Of a stretch of 64,000 nt of DNA, positions 55,713 through 64,000 are shown in pieces (position 1 is the first letter of the stretch; each line of letters begins with the position of its first letter). The stretch lies in NCBI RefSeq assembly GCF_900102745.1, contig NZ_FMZF01000004.1, forward strand, positions 310,001 through 374,000. Direction: 5' to 3'. The position numbers were made by a program, and so were the translations under genes. The stretch comes from Geodermatophilus telluris (GTDB taxonomy: Bacteria; Actinomycetota; Actinomycetes; Mycobacteriales; Geodermatophilaceae). Under the pieces are notes generated by a model. The model was given only the letters and a program-made list of their open reading frames with translations. It was not told where the DNA came from and searched no databases.

Positions 55713-56465
55713 CTAGGCGGAGCCGAAGCGGCGCTGGCGGGAGGCGTACTCCTCGCACGCCGCCCACAGGTGCCGGCGGTCGAAGTCCGGCCAGAGGGTG
55801 TCGAGGAAGACGAACTCGGCGTAGGCCGACTGCCAGAGCAGGAAGTTGCTCGTCCGGTTCTCGCCCGAGCTGCGCACGAACAGGTCGACGTCGGGCATGT
55901 CGGGCTCGTCGAGGAAGCGGGCGACGGTGTCCTCGGTGACCTTGCCCGGGTCCAGCCGCCCGGCGGCGACCTCGCGGGCGATCGCAGCGGCGGCGTCGGC
56001 GATCTCGGCCCGGCCGCCGTAGTTGACGCACATGGTCAGCGTCAGGACGTCGTTGTCCCGCGTGAGCTCCTCGGCGACCTCGAGCTCCTTGATCACGCTG
56101 CGCCACAGCCGCGGGCGGCGACCGGCCCAGCGCACCCGCACGCCGAGCGCGTGCATCTCGTCGCGGCGGCGGCGGATGACGTCGCGGTTGAAGCCCATGA
56201 GGAAGCGGACCTCGTCGGGGCTGCGCCGCCAGTTCTCGGTGGAGAAGGCGTAGGCGCTGATCGCCCCGATGCCCAGCTCGATGGCGCCCTCGACGCAGTC
56301 GAACAGCGAGGACTCCCCCGCCTCGTGGCCCGCCGTCCGGGGCAGGCCGCGCTGCTTGGCCCAGCGCCCGTTGCCGTCCATGACGATCGCCACGTGCCGC
56401 GGCACCTTGTCGGCCGGGATCGACGGCGGCCGCGCGCCCGACGGGTGCGGGTTCGGCTGCCCCAC
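55713..56465 (-). CDS. uppS: Isoprenyl transferase (undecaprenyl diphosphate synthase)
   Basis: Cis-prenyltransferase making the polyprenyl diphosphate carrier for peptidoglycan and wall polymers. It is 250 residues. [20 protein letters not shown] contains the catalytic Asp and phosphate-binding loop. [16 protein letters not shown] and [20 protein letters not shown] are the other signatures. GTG 56465 lies one base past the recO stop, continuing the minus-strand operon. Confidence 0.95.
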   Translation of the reverse strand: MGQPNPHPSGARPPSIPADKVPRHVAIVMDGNGRWAKQRGLPRTAGHEAGESSLFDCVEGAIELGIGAISAYAFSTENWRRSPDEVRFLMGFNRDVIRRRRDEMHALGVRVRWAGRRPRLWRSVIKELEVAEELTRDNDVLTLTMCVNYGGRAEIADAAAAIAREVAAGRLDPGKVTEDTVARFLDEPDMPDVDLFVRSSGENRTSNFLLWQSAYAEFVFLDTLWPDFDRRHLWAACEEYASRQRRFGSA

Positions 56466-56466
56466 C

Positions 56467-57255
56467 TCACGCCTCACGCAGCAGGCCCGCTTCCCGCCGC
56501 GGGGCGACGTCGGAGCGGTCGACCAGCGGCAGCGACCGCAGCCCGCGCTCGAGGTGCCACTGCAGCAGCGCGGCCACCAGCCCGCTGCCCTCGCGCCGCT
56601 GGGCGTTCCCGCTGGCCTCGGCGGTGTCCCAGTCGCCGGACAGCAGCGCCTCCAGGTGGCCGATGGTGACCGGGTTGGGCATCGCCGAGCCGGTGGGCCG
56701 GCACTCGCGGCAGACCGTGCCGCCGGCCGGGACGGAGAAGTGCCGGTGCGGGCCCTCGACGCCGCAGCGGGCGCAGTCGCCGAGCGCCGGCTCCCACCCG
56801 GCCACCGACATCGCGCGCAGCAGGAACGCGTCGAGCACCAGGCCTGCGGGGTGGGCACGATCGGACAGGGCCCGCAGCGCGCCGATGACGAGGAGGAACA
56901 GCCGCAGCGAGGGCTCCTTCTCCTCCGCCGTCAGCCGGTCGGCGGTCTCGAGGACCGCGGTGCCGGCGGTGTAGGCCGGGTAGTCGCCGGCGATCACCGA
57001 GCCGTAGGAGCGGATGGACTCCGCCTGGCTGACGATGTCGAGGCTGCGGCCGGTGTAGAGCTGCAGGTCGACGTGGGTGAACGGCTCGAGCCGGGCGCCG
57101 AACTTGCTCTTGGTGCGGCGCACGCCCTTGGCCACCGCCCGCACCTTGCCGTGCCGGCGGGTGAGGACCGTGACGATCCGGTCGGCCTCCCCCAGCTTCT
57201 GGGTGCGCAGGACGACGCCCTCGTCGCGGTACAGCGCCTTCGGTGTGGTGCTCAA
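56467..57255 (-). CDS. recO: DNA repair protein RecO
   Basis: Mediates RecA loading and strand annealing in RecFOR repair. It is 262 residues. The N-terminal OB fold begins [20 protein letters not shown], with [21 protein letters not shown] following. The zinc-finger cysteines are [10 protein letters not shown] and VCRECRP. The TTG start at 57255 overlaps the era stop (TTGA), and no ATG/GTG start gives the full OB fold. Confidence 0.93.
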   Translation of the reverse strand: MSTTPKALYRDEGVVLRTQKLGEADRIVTVLTRRHGKVRAVAKGVRRTKSKFGARLEPFTHVDLQLYTGRSLDIVSQAESIRSYGSVIAGDYPAYTAGTAVLETADRLTAEEKEPSLRLFLLVIGALRALSDRAHPAGLVLDAFLLRAMSVAGWEPALGDCARCGVEGPHRHFSVPAGGTVCRECRPTGSAMPNPVTIGHLEALLSGDWDTAEASGNAQRREGSGLVAALLQWHLERGLRSLPLVDRSDVAPRREAGLLREA

Positions 57256-58166
57256 TACCCCAGCCTGTTCAGCTTCTTCGGGTCGTCCTGCCACTCGCCG
57301 AGGACGGTGACGTGCAGGTCGAGGTGGACGCGGGCGCCGAGCAGCCGCTCCAGCCCGGTGCGCGCCTCGGTGCCGATGGCCTTGATGACCGACCCGCCCT
57401 TGCCGAGCAGCATCGGCTTCTGGCTGGGCCGCTCGCAGTGCAGCAGCGCGTGCACCTCCACCAGCTCGGCGCCCGCCCGCTTCGGGTCGGGCCGGCGGGT
57501 GAGCTCCTCGACGGTGACCGCGAGCGAGTGCGGCACCTCCTGGAACACCTTCTCCAGCGCCGCCTCGCGGATCAGCTCGGCGATCTGGCGGTCGGTGTCC
57601 TCGTCGGTGGTCTGCTCCTCCGGGTAGAGCGGCGGGCCCTCCGGGAGCAGGCCGACGAGCAGGTCCTCGAGCAGCTCGACCTGGTCGCCCGCGACCGCGC
57701 TCACCGGCACGACCTCGGCGGCCTCGACCAGCTGGCTGGCCGCCACGAGCTGCTCGGCGACCTGCTTCCTCGACGCGGCGTCGGTCTTGGTGACGACGAC
57801 GACCACCGGCGCCGTCGTCCCCTGCAGCTGGCGGGCGATGAACCGGTCGCCGGTGCCCACGGGCTGGTCGGCCGGGATGCAGAACACCACGACGTCGACC
57901 TCGGAGAGGGTGTCGCGGACGACGTCGTTGAGCCGACGGCCGAGCAGGCTCTTCGGCTTGTGCAGGCCCGGGGTGTCGACGAGCACGAGCTGGCCGCCGG
58001 GCCGGTGGACGACGCCGCGGATGGCGTGCCGGGTGGTCTGCGGCCGGTTGCTGACGATGCCGACCTTCTCGCCGACGAGGGCGTTGGTCAGCGTCGTCTT
58101 GCCGGCGTTGGGGCGGCCCACCAGGCAGGCGAAGCCGCTGCGGTACGGCTGCTCCGGCGTGCTCAC
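57252..58166 (-). CDS. era: GTPase Era
   Basis: Ribosome-associated GTPase needed for 16S rRNA processing and 30S assembly. It is 304 residues. G1 is [15 protein letters not shown] (Ala for Ser is common), G3 is [18 protein letters not shown] and G4 is VVTKTDAAS. The C-terminal KH domain has [14 protein letters not shown]. It is coupled to recO by the stop-start overlap. Confidence 0.96.
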   Translation of the reverse strand: MSTPEQPYRSGFACLVGRPNAGKTTLTNALVGEKVGIVSNRPQTTRHAIRGVVHRPGGQLVLVDTPGLHKPKSLLGRRLNDVVRDTLSEVDVVVFCIPADQPVGTGDRFIARQLQGTTAPVVVVVTKTDAASRKQVAEQLVAASQLVEAAEVVPVSAVAGDQVELLEDLLVGLLPEGPPLYPEEQTTDEDTDRQIAELIREAALEKVFQEVPHSLAVTVEELTRRPDPKRAGAELVEVHALLHCERPSQKPMLLGKGGSVIKAIGTEARTGLERLLGARVHLDLHVTVLGEWQDDPKKLNRLGY

Positions 58167-58215
58167 CGGACCAGTCTCCCACCGCGGGGTGACACCGACG
58201 CGGAGGCGGCGACGG

Positions 58216-58554
58216 TCAGGCGGTCGAGCGCACCACGCCGTCGGGGCCGGCGAGGTGCACGGGCGCGGACGGCGTCAGGTCGTGCACGGCGGCCAGCCCG
58301 GCGGTCTCCACGGTGCCGGCGTCGGAGACCACCGCGGCGGCCTCCAGGCCCTCGACCCCGCTGGAGACGGCGGCGGCGACCGCGGCCTGCAGCGCCGACA
58401 GCGTCAGCGAGGGCAGCGCCACGCTCGCCGCGACGTAGGTGCGCCCGTCGGTGTCGCGCACCGCCGCGCCCTCCGGTGCCCCGGTGCGGCCGCGCGCGGA
58501 GCGGGCGAGGGTGACGAGCTTGGCGTCCTCGGGCTGCAGGTCAGGTGCCGACAC
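58216..58554 (-). CDS. Cytidine deaminase-fold protein lacking zinc ligands
   Basis: A 112-residue protein with the CDA fold outline (VTLARSARGRTGAPEGAAV, then YVAASVALPSLTLSALQAAVAA). In true CDAs the (H/C)AE and PCxxC zinc motifs follow. Here the first reads SALQAAV and the second is absent, so no catalytic zinc can be held. Position between corC and era matches the actinobacterial order, where this gene is often labelled cytidine deaminase. It is likely a non-catalytic relative. Confidence 0.8.
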   Translation of the reverse strand: MSAPDLQPEDAKLVTLARSARGRTGAPEGAAVRDTDGRTYVAASVALPSLTLSALQAAVAAAVSSGVEGLEAAAVVSDAGTVETAGLAAVHDLTPSAPVHLAGPDGVVRSTA

Positions 58555-58560
58555 GGGTGC

Positions 58561-59892
58561 TCAGCCTTCCACGCCCGCCGCGACGTCGGCCCGGGTGGCC
58601 CCGGACTGGTGCTCGGGGTCGGCGTCGGGCAGCCGCCGGACGAGGATGGTGTCGATCCGGTTGCGCCGGCCACCGGTGCTCTCGGCCACCAGCACCAGCC
58701 CGGCCACCTCGGCCTGCGAGCCCTCGATCGGCACCAGGCCCAGCTCGCGGGCGAGCAGCCCGCCGACGGTCTCGACGTCGTCGTCGCGGGGCAGCTCGAC
58801 GTCGAAGAGCTCGGCGAGGTCCTCGACCGGCAGCCGGGCGGTGATCCGCACCGAGCCGTCGTCGAGGTGCTCGACCGGCGGGCGCTGCACGGCGTCGTGC
58901 TCGTCGGCGATCTCCCCGACGATCTCCTCGAGGATGTCCTCGATGGTGAGCAGCCCGGCGAAGCCGCCGTACTCGTCGACCACGATCGCGATGTGCGTGC
59001 GGCGGGCCTGCATGTCGCGCAGCAGCTCGTCGACCGGCTTGGACTCCGGCACGAACGCCGCCGGGCGCATGAGCTCCTCGACCCGCGGCCCGCGGGAGTC
59101 GCCGAGGTTCTGCGACCGGCGGACGAGGTCCTTGAGGTAGACGACCCCGACGACGTCGTCGACGTTCTCGCCGATCACCGGGATGCGGCTGAACCCGCTG
59201 CGCAGCGCGAGGGCCAGCGCCTGGCGGACGGTCTTGGTGCGCTCGATCCAGACGACGTCGGTGCGCGGCACCATGACCTCGCGGGCGATGGTGTCGCCCA
59301 GCTCGAACACCGAGTGGATCATGTTGCGCTCGCCGGACTCGACCACGCCGCGCTCCTCGGCCAGGTCGACCAGCTCGCGCAGCTCCACCTCGGTGGCGAA
59401 CGGGCCGTCCCGGTAGCCGCGGCCGGGGGTGATCGCGTTGCCGACCAGGATGAGCAGCCGGGTCACCGGGCCCAGCACGCGGCCGAGCAGCCGCACCACC
59501 CCGGCGGTGCGCAGCGCGATGGGGTAGGCGTGCTGGCGGCCCAGCGTCCGCGGGCCGACGCCGACCAGCACGTAGCTGACCACCGTCATCACCGCCGCGG
59601 CGGTGAGCACCGTCTGCCAGCCGGCGCCCCACAGCCCGGCCAGGACGACGGCGAGCAGCACCGCGGCGACCATCTCGCAGCCGATCCGCAGCAGCAGGAG
59701 CAGCGAGACGTGCCGCGCCCGGTCGGTGAGGACCTCCTCGAGGGTGGCCGCCCGCCGGACGCCGTCGCGCCGCAGCTCCTCGACCCGCGCCTGGGACACC
59801 CGCTGCAGGGCGGCGTCCAGCGCGCCGAAGAGCCCCGCGAGGGGCACCAGGCAGATCGCGACGACCAGCAGGACGACCGCGCCGGCGCTCAC
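58561..59892 (-). CDS. CorC/HlyC-type membrane protein with CBS domains
   Basis: A 443-residue CNNM/CorC-like protein. The N-terminal DUF21 membrane domain has about three to four helices ([20 protein letters not shown] onward). The CBS pair is marked by [20 protein letters not shown] and [20 protein letters not shown]. The C-terminal CorC-HlyC domain starts near [20 protein letters not shown]. Family members move or sense Mg2+/divalent ions. GTG 59892 overlaps the ybeY stop (GTGA). Confidence 0.93.
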   Translation of the reverse strand: MSAGAVVLLVVAICLVPLAGLFGALDAALQRVSQARVEELRRDGVRRAATLEEVLTDRARHVSLLLLLRIGCEMVAAVLLAVVLAGLWGAGWQTVLTAAAVMTVVSYVLVGVGPRTLGRQHAYPIALRTAGVVRLLGRVLGPVTRLLILVGNAITPGRGYRDGPFATEVELRELVDLAEERGVVESGERNMIHSVFELGDTIAREVMVPRTDVVWIERTKTVRQALALALRSGFSRIPVIGENVDDVVGVVYLKDLVRRSQNLGDSRGPRVEELMRPAAFVPESKPVDELLRDMQARRTHIAIVVDEYGGFAGLLTIEDILEEIVGEIADEHDAVQRPPVEHLDDGSVRITARLPVEDLAELFDVELPRDDDVETVGGLLARELGLVPIEGSQAEVAGLVLVAESTGGRRNRIDTILVRRLPDADPEHQSGATRADVAAGVEG

Positions 59893-60392
59893 CGCGACCC
59901 GGGGCCCCGTTCGGCCGGCTCGCCGGTCACCGGCTGCCGCGGCGCGGACCGCCAGCCCTCGAGCAGCCGGGTCTGCAGGCCGAACATCTCCCGCTCCTCC
60001 TCCGGCTCCATGTGGTCGTAGCCGAGCAGGTGCAGCACGCCGTGGGTGGCCAGCAGCAGCAGCTCGTCGTCCATGGAGTGGCCGGCGGCGCGGGCCTGCC
60101 GGACGGCGACCGACGGGCACAGCACGACGTCGCCGAGCAGCGCCGGGCCGGGCTCGGGGTCGTCGGGCCGGGCGGTGTCGAGCTCGTCCATGGGGAAGGC
60201 CAGGACGTCGGTCGGCCCCTTCTCCCCCATCCAGCGCTCGTGCAGCACCGACATGTGGTCCGGGTCGACGCACAGCACCGACAGCTCGGCCATCGGGTTG
60301 ACGCCCAGCTCGGCGAGCACGTACCGGCAGAGGCCGGTCAGCTCCGCCTCGTCGACGGCGATCTCGGACTCGTTGGCGACCTCGACGGGCAC
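59889..60392 (-). CDS. ybeY: Endoribonuclease YbeY
   Basis: Zinc endoribonuclease in 16S rRNA maturation and ribosome quality control. It is 167 residues. The metal motif [11 protein letters not shown] is complete; [12 protein letters not shown] is the usual substrate-side block. It sits six bases after phoH and overlaps corC, the standard phoH–ybeY–corC–era order. Confidence 0.96.
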   Translation of the reverse strand: MPVEVANESEIAVDEAELTGLCRYVLAELGVNPMAELSVLCVDPDHMSVLHERWMGEKGPTDVLAFPMDELDTARPDDPEPGPALLGDVVLCPSVAVRQARAAGHSMDDELLLLATHGVLHLLGYDHMEPEEEREMFGLQTRLLEGWRSAPRQPVTGEPAERGPGSR

Positions 60393-60398
60393 CCTCGC

Positions 60399-61541
<1,143 letters not shown>

Positions 61542-61633
61542 GTGCCCTCGACCCTGCCTTCCTGGCACAGAGGCTGCTGACCGGTCGAGTCTACCCGCGC
61601 GCGGGAGCCCGGAACCGCCGTCGCGGGCGGCCC

Positions 61634-62461
61634 TCACCGCCCGGTGTAGGTCGCCCGGCCGGGTCCCTCCTCGAGGAAGGAGGCCACCGCGCCGCGCAGG
61701 TCGGCGGTCGCGAACAGCGGTCCCGACACCTGCGGGGTGATCTCGTCGGCGGCCCGCACCCCGTGCCGGACGGCGGTGGTGACCAGCCGCTTGGTGGCCG
61801 CGTGCGCCACCGTCGGCCCCGCCGCCAGCCGGCGGGCGAGATCGCGGGCGGCCTCGGCGAAGCCGTCGTCGGGCAGCACCCGGTTGACCACGTCCCACCG
61901 CTCGAGGACGGCGGCCGGGAAGCGCTCGCCGGTGAGGATGAGCTCCTTGGCCCGCGCCGGCCCGGCCCGCTCGGTCAGCCGCTGCGGCCCGCCCATGGAC
62001 GGGGTGAGCCCGACGACGACCTCGACCAGCCCGAAGGAGGCCCGCTCGGCGGCCACCAGCAGGTCGCAGGCCAGCGCGATCTCGAACGCCGCGGTGAGGG
62101 TGAGCCCGTGCGCGGCGAAGACCGTGGGCACCGGGAGGTCCTCGACCGTCTGGGCGATGCGCAGCAGGCGGGCCCACAGCGCCGCACCGCGCTGCGCGGG
62201 CTCGGGCCCCTCGGCGATCTCCCGGAAGCCGTGCACGTCGACCCCGCCGGAGACCACCTTCCCGCGGGCCTCGAGCAGCACCGCGCGGGCGCGGTCGGGC
62301 CGGCCGGGCTCGGTCAGCGCCACCAGCTCGGCCACCACCTGCTCGAAGCCGGCGAACACCGGCTCGTCGAACAGGTTCAGCGGTGGCTTGTCCAGCACGA
62401 CGACGGCGACGTCGCCGTCGCGCTCGAGCCGGACGGGGGCGGCGCCGGGTGCGTCGGTCAT
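61634..62461 (-). CDS. Enoyl-CoA hydratase/isomerase family protein
   Basis: A crotonase-fold protein of about 275 residues. VAVVVLDKPPLNLFD begins the domain. KVVSGGVDVHGF is the oxyanion-hole block. FAAHGLTLTAAFEIALACDL is the second. The usual catalytic glutamate positions around FGLVEVVVGLTPSMGG retain one Glu. The specific substrate cannot be told. ATG 62461 is preferred over GTG 62470. It is inserted between phoH and the HIT gene, separately spaced. Confidence 0.88.
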   Translation of the reverse strand: MTDAPGAAPVRLERDGDVAVVVLDKPPLNLFDEPVFAGFEQVVAELVALTEPGRPDRARAVLLEARGKVVSGGVDVHGFREIAEGPEPAQRGAALWARLLRIAQTVEDLPVPTVFAAHGLTLTAAFEIALACDLLVAAERASFGLVEVVVGLTPSMGGPQRLTERAGPARAKELILTGERFPAAVLERWDVVNRVLPDDGFAEAARDLARRLAAGPTVAHAATKRLVTTAVRHGVRAADEITPQVSGPLFATADLRGAVASFLEEGPGRATYTGR

Positions 62462-62498
62462 GCCGGTCACCCTGCCACGCGGGTTCAGCCGGGCGGGC

Positions 62499-62858
62499 TC
62501 AGCCGGGCGGCCAGGTCATCGGGCGGCCGCCGAGGACGTGCAGGTGCAGGTGGTGCACGGTCTGGCCGGCCTGCGGGCCGGTGTTGGCCACCAGCCGGTA
62601 GCCCGGCTCGGCGCCGTCCCCGGTGACCAGCCCCTCCTGGACGGCGACCGCGTGCGCGGCGGCCACGACCTCGGCCAGCAGCTGCGGGTCGGCGCCCACG
62701 AGCAGGCCCGCGGTGGCGTGGTGGTCCTTGGGGATGACCAGCACGTGGGTGGGGGCCTGCGGGTTGATGTCGCGGAAGGCCAGCGTCCGGTCGGTCTCGT
62801 GCACGACGTCGGCCGGGATCTCGCCCGCGACCATGCGGCAGAACAGGCAGTCGCTCAC
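62499..62858 (-). CDS. HIT-family nucleotide-binding protein (HINT-like)
   Basis: A 119-residue histidine-triad protein, probably a nucleoside phosphoramidase/AMP-lysine hydrolase. CLFCRMVAGEIPADVVHE opens it with the zinc-type CxxC, HVLVIPKDHHATAG follows, and QTVHHLHLHVLGGRPM carries the catalytic HxHxH. GTG 62858 begins at the conserved N-terminus. Confidence 0.92.
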   Translation of the reverse strand: MSDCLFCRMVAGEIPADVVHETDRTLAFRDINPQAPTHVLVIPKDHHATAGLLVGADPQLLAEVVAAAHAVAVQEGLVTGDGAEPGYRLVANTGPQAGQTVHHLHLHVLGGRPMTWPPG

Positions 62859-62937
62859 GGCGCCGACCCTAGGAGGACCGGCCCGTGCCCACACCTCGCG
62901 GACCCGGCCCGGGCGGCGTCCCACCGCACCGCAGCGC

Positions 62938-62999
62938 GTCCCACCCGACCGCCCACCGTCGGGTGGGACACGCGATGATCAGGTCACCTGATCATCGCG
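62938..62999. repeat. Two adjacent perfect hairpins upstream of the HIT gene
   Basis: Hairpin 1 has GTCCCACCCGAC (62938–62949) pairing with 62958–62969 across eight bases. Hairpin 2, CGCGATGATCAGGT (62971–62984), one base, then its reverse complement (62986–62999), is almost loop-free. They lie between the rsmE stop (63010) and the HIT start (62858). The first looks like a terminator; the second resembles an operator or cruciform. Confidence 0.8.
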
Positions 63000-63009
63000 C
63001 GGCACCGCC

Positions 63010-63777
63010 CTACCGCCAGCGGGTGGCGACCGAGAGGGCGGCCAGCGCGGCGGCGCCCGCGGTCGAGGTCCGCAGCACCTCCGGGCCGAGTCGCACCACC
63101 TGGGCGCCGGCGGCCCGCAGCGCCACGACCTCGCCGTCGGTGAGCCCGCCTTCGGGTCCCACGACGACGGCGACCGTGCCGCTCGCGGGCACCTCGACGC
63201 GCGCCAGCGGACGGCGGGCCTGCTCGTGCAGCACCAGCGCGAGGTCGACGTCCTCCAGCTCGCCGCAGACCTGCCGGGTGGTCATCAGCTCCGCGACCTC
63301 CGGCACCCGCGGCCGCCGGGACTGCTTGCTCGCCGCCCGCGCCGCGGCCCGCCACCGGGCCAGGCCCTTCTCGACGCGGTCGTCCCGCCAGCGGGTCACG
63401 CAGCGCGAGGCCGCCCAGGGCACGATCCGGTCCACGCCGAGCTCGGTGGCCAGCTCCACGGCCAGCGGGCCGCGGTCGCCCTTGGGCAGCGCCTGCACCA
63501 GCCACAGCTCCGGCTCGGCGGGCGGCACCTCCAGCCGGGCGGCCACCTGCACCCGCAGGCCGGCCGGTCCGGCGTGGAGGACCGTGCCCTCGGCCACCGT
63601 GCCGCGGCCGTCGGCGACCCGCACCGGCTCGCCGGCGGCCAGCCGCAGCACCTCGACGGCGTGCCGGCCCTCGGCGCCCTCGACCAGCAGCTCCGGGGCG
63701 TCGGGCACCTCGTCGAGCAGGAACAGCGGGGCGCCGTCGAGGGCGGGCCGCGCGCCGCCGGCGGCCGGGTCGCTCAC
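63010..63777 (-). CDS. rsmE: 16S rRNA (uracil1498-N3)-methyltransferase RsmE
   Basis: SPOUT methyltransferase methylating U1498 of 16S rRNA. It is 255 residues. An N-terminal PUA-like part (GRHAVEVLRLAAGEPVRVAD) precedes the knotted domain: LVQALPKGDRG, RIVPWAASRCVTRW, VAVVVGPEGGLTDGEVVAL and LGPEVLRTSTAGAAALAAL, the SAM-binding knot. GTG 63777 overlaps the dnaJ stop (GTGA). Confidence 0.95.
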   Translation of the reverse strand: MSDPAAGGARPALDGAPLFLLDEVPDAPELLVEGAEGRHAVEVLRLAAGEPVRVADGRGTVAEGTVLHAGPAGLRVQVAARLEVPPAEPELWLVQALPKGDRGPLAVELATELGVDRIVPWAASRCVTRWRDDRVEKGLARWRAAARAASKQSRRPRVPEVAELMTTRQVCGELEDVDLALVLHEQARRPLARVEVPASGTVAVVVGPEGGLTDGEVVALRAAGAQVVRLGPEVLRTSTAGAAALAALSVATRWR

Positions 63778-64000
63778 TTGAACGGGTTCCGCACCCGCGA
63801 GAACAGCCCGCCGTGCCCCTCGCCGGACGCCGACGCCGGCCGGTCCTCGCCGCGCAGCACGGCCAGCTCGCGCAGCAGCTTCTCCTGCTCGGCGTCGAGC
63901 CGCGTCGGCGTCTGGACGTCGACGTGCACCAGCAGGTTGCCGCGGCCGGTGGCCCGCAGCCGCGGCGCGCCCTGCCCACGCAGGGTGAGCACGGTGCCCG
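63774..64000 (-). CDS. dnaJ: Molecular chaperone DnaJ, C-terminal end (5' part outside window)
   Basis: The last ~75 residues of DnaJ: the second C-terminal substrate-binding subdomain ending LRATGRGNLLVHVDVQTPTR and the dimerisation tail EQEKLLRELAVLRGED. It is followed by a short Gly/Ser linker and FSRVRNPFK. The zinc fingers and J domain lie beyond the right edge. The dnaJ–rsmE overlap is the usual actinobacterial arrangement (the dnaJ2 locus downstream of hrcA). Confidence 0.92.
   Translation of the reverse strand, partial: GTVLTLRGQGAPRLRATGRGNLLVHVDVQTPTRLDAEQEKLLRELAVLRGEDRPASASGEGHGGLFSRVRNPFK

Overview
The window is high-GC actinobacterial chromosome. The order dnaJ–rsmE–HIT–(enoyl-CoA hydratase)–phoH–ybeY–corC–(cdd-like)–era–recO–uppS, the linked dhaKLM and ppdK genes, AfsR/SARP and PknB-like proteins, frequent GTG starts and GTGA/ATGA stop-start overlaps fit the Geodermatophilaceae (Blastococcus/Geodermatophilus/Modestobacter type). 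The family assignment is inferred from gene content, not from a search.

Layout. 1–4.1 kb: most of a large NAD-dependent glutamate dehydrogenase, running off the left edge. 4.1–7.9 kb: decayed sequence with a broken metallo-beta-lactamase-fold gene, an IS110-family element and about 1.2 kb without a recognisable gene. 7.9–19.2 kb: a probable small biosynthetic or redox cluster around an AfsR-type (SARP-ATPase-TPR) regulator. A minus-strand operon holds two membrane proteins, an FAD monooxygenase, a CPBP protease, a broken alpha/beta hydrolase, an SRPBCC protein and a TspO-like protein. A plus-strand pair holds an NmrA-like SDR and a second FAD monooxygenase, with a divergent GNAT. CTTGACG direct repeats at 22-bp and 11-bp spacing lie in the two control regions and look like SARP boxes.

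19.2–28.2 kb: remains of an integrative conjugative or mobilisable element next to tRNA-Asn(GTT). A MobF relaxase-helicase-primase is cut just before its expected Toprim domain and joined in frame to a lower-GC PD-(D/E)XK nuclease. Immediately downstream is an ApeA-like HEPN ribonuclease gene, so a defence-type cassette appears to have landed in the transfer gene. Behind it lie an integrase C-terminus cut by an IS3-type remnant, a small gene stopped by a nonsense codon, and the tRNA.

28.3–64 kb: conserved chromosome. dnaG carries a 315-residue LAGLIDADG-type intein inside the zinc-binding domain. A ppdK–dhaMLK block joins pyruvate/PEP conversion to PEP-dependent dihydroxyacetone phosphorylation, and DhaM carries EIIA, HPr and a complete-looking Enzyme I in one chain. 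Then come dusB, a family 9 glycosyltransferase, glyS, proline-rich single-span membrane proteins, two Ser/Thr kinase-fold proteins, a CPA2 antiporter, and a three-gene FHA / membrane / dinucleotide-binding oxidoreductase-like module. Last is the RNA and ribosome maintenance operon from uppS to dnaJ, which runs off the right edge. Several intergenic regions carry long hairpins or tandem palindromic repeats, notably three 65-bp units at 51770–51930 and an almost loop-free palindrome at 62971–62999.
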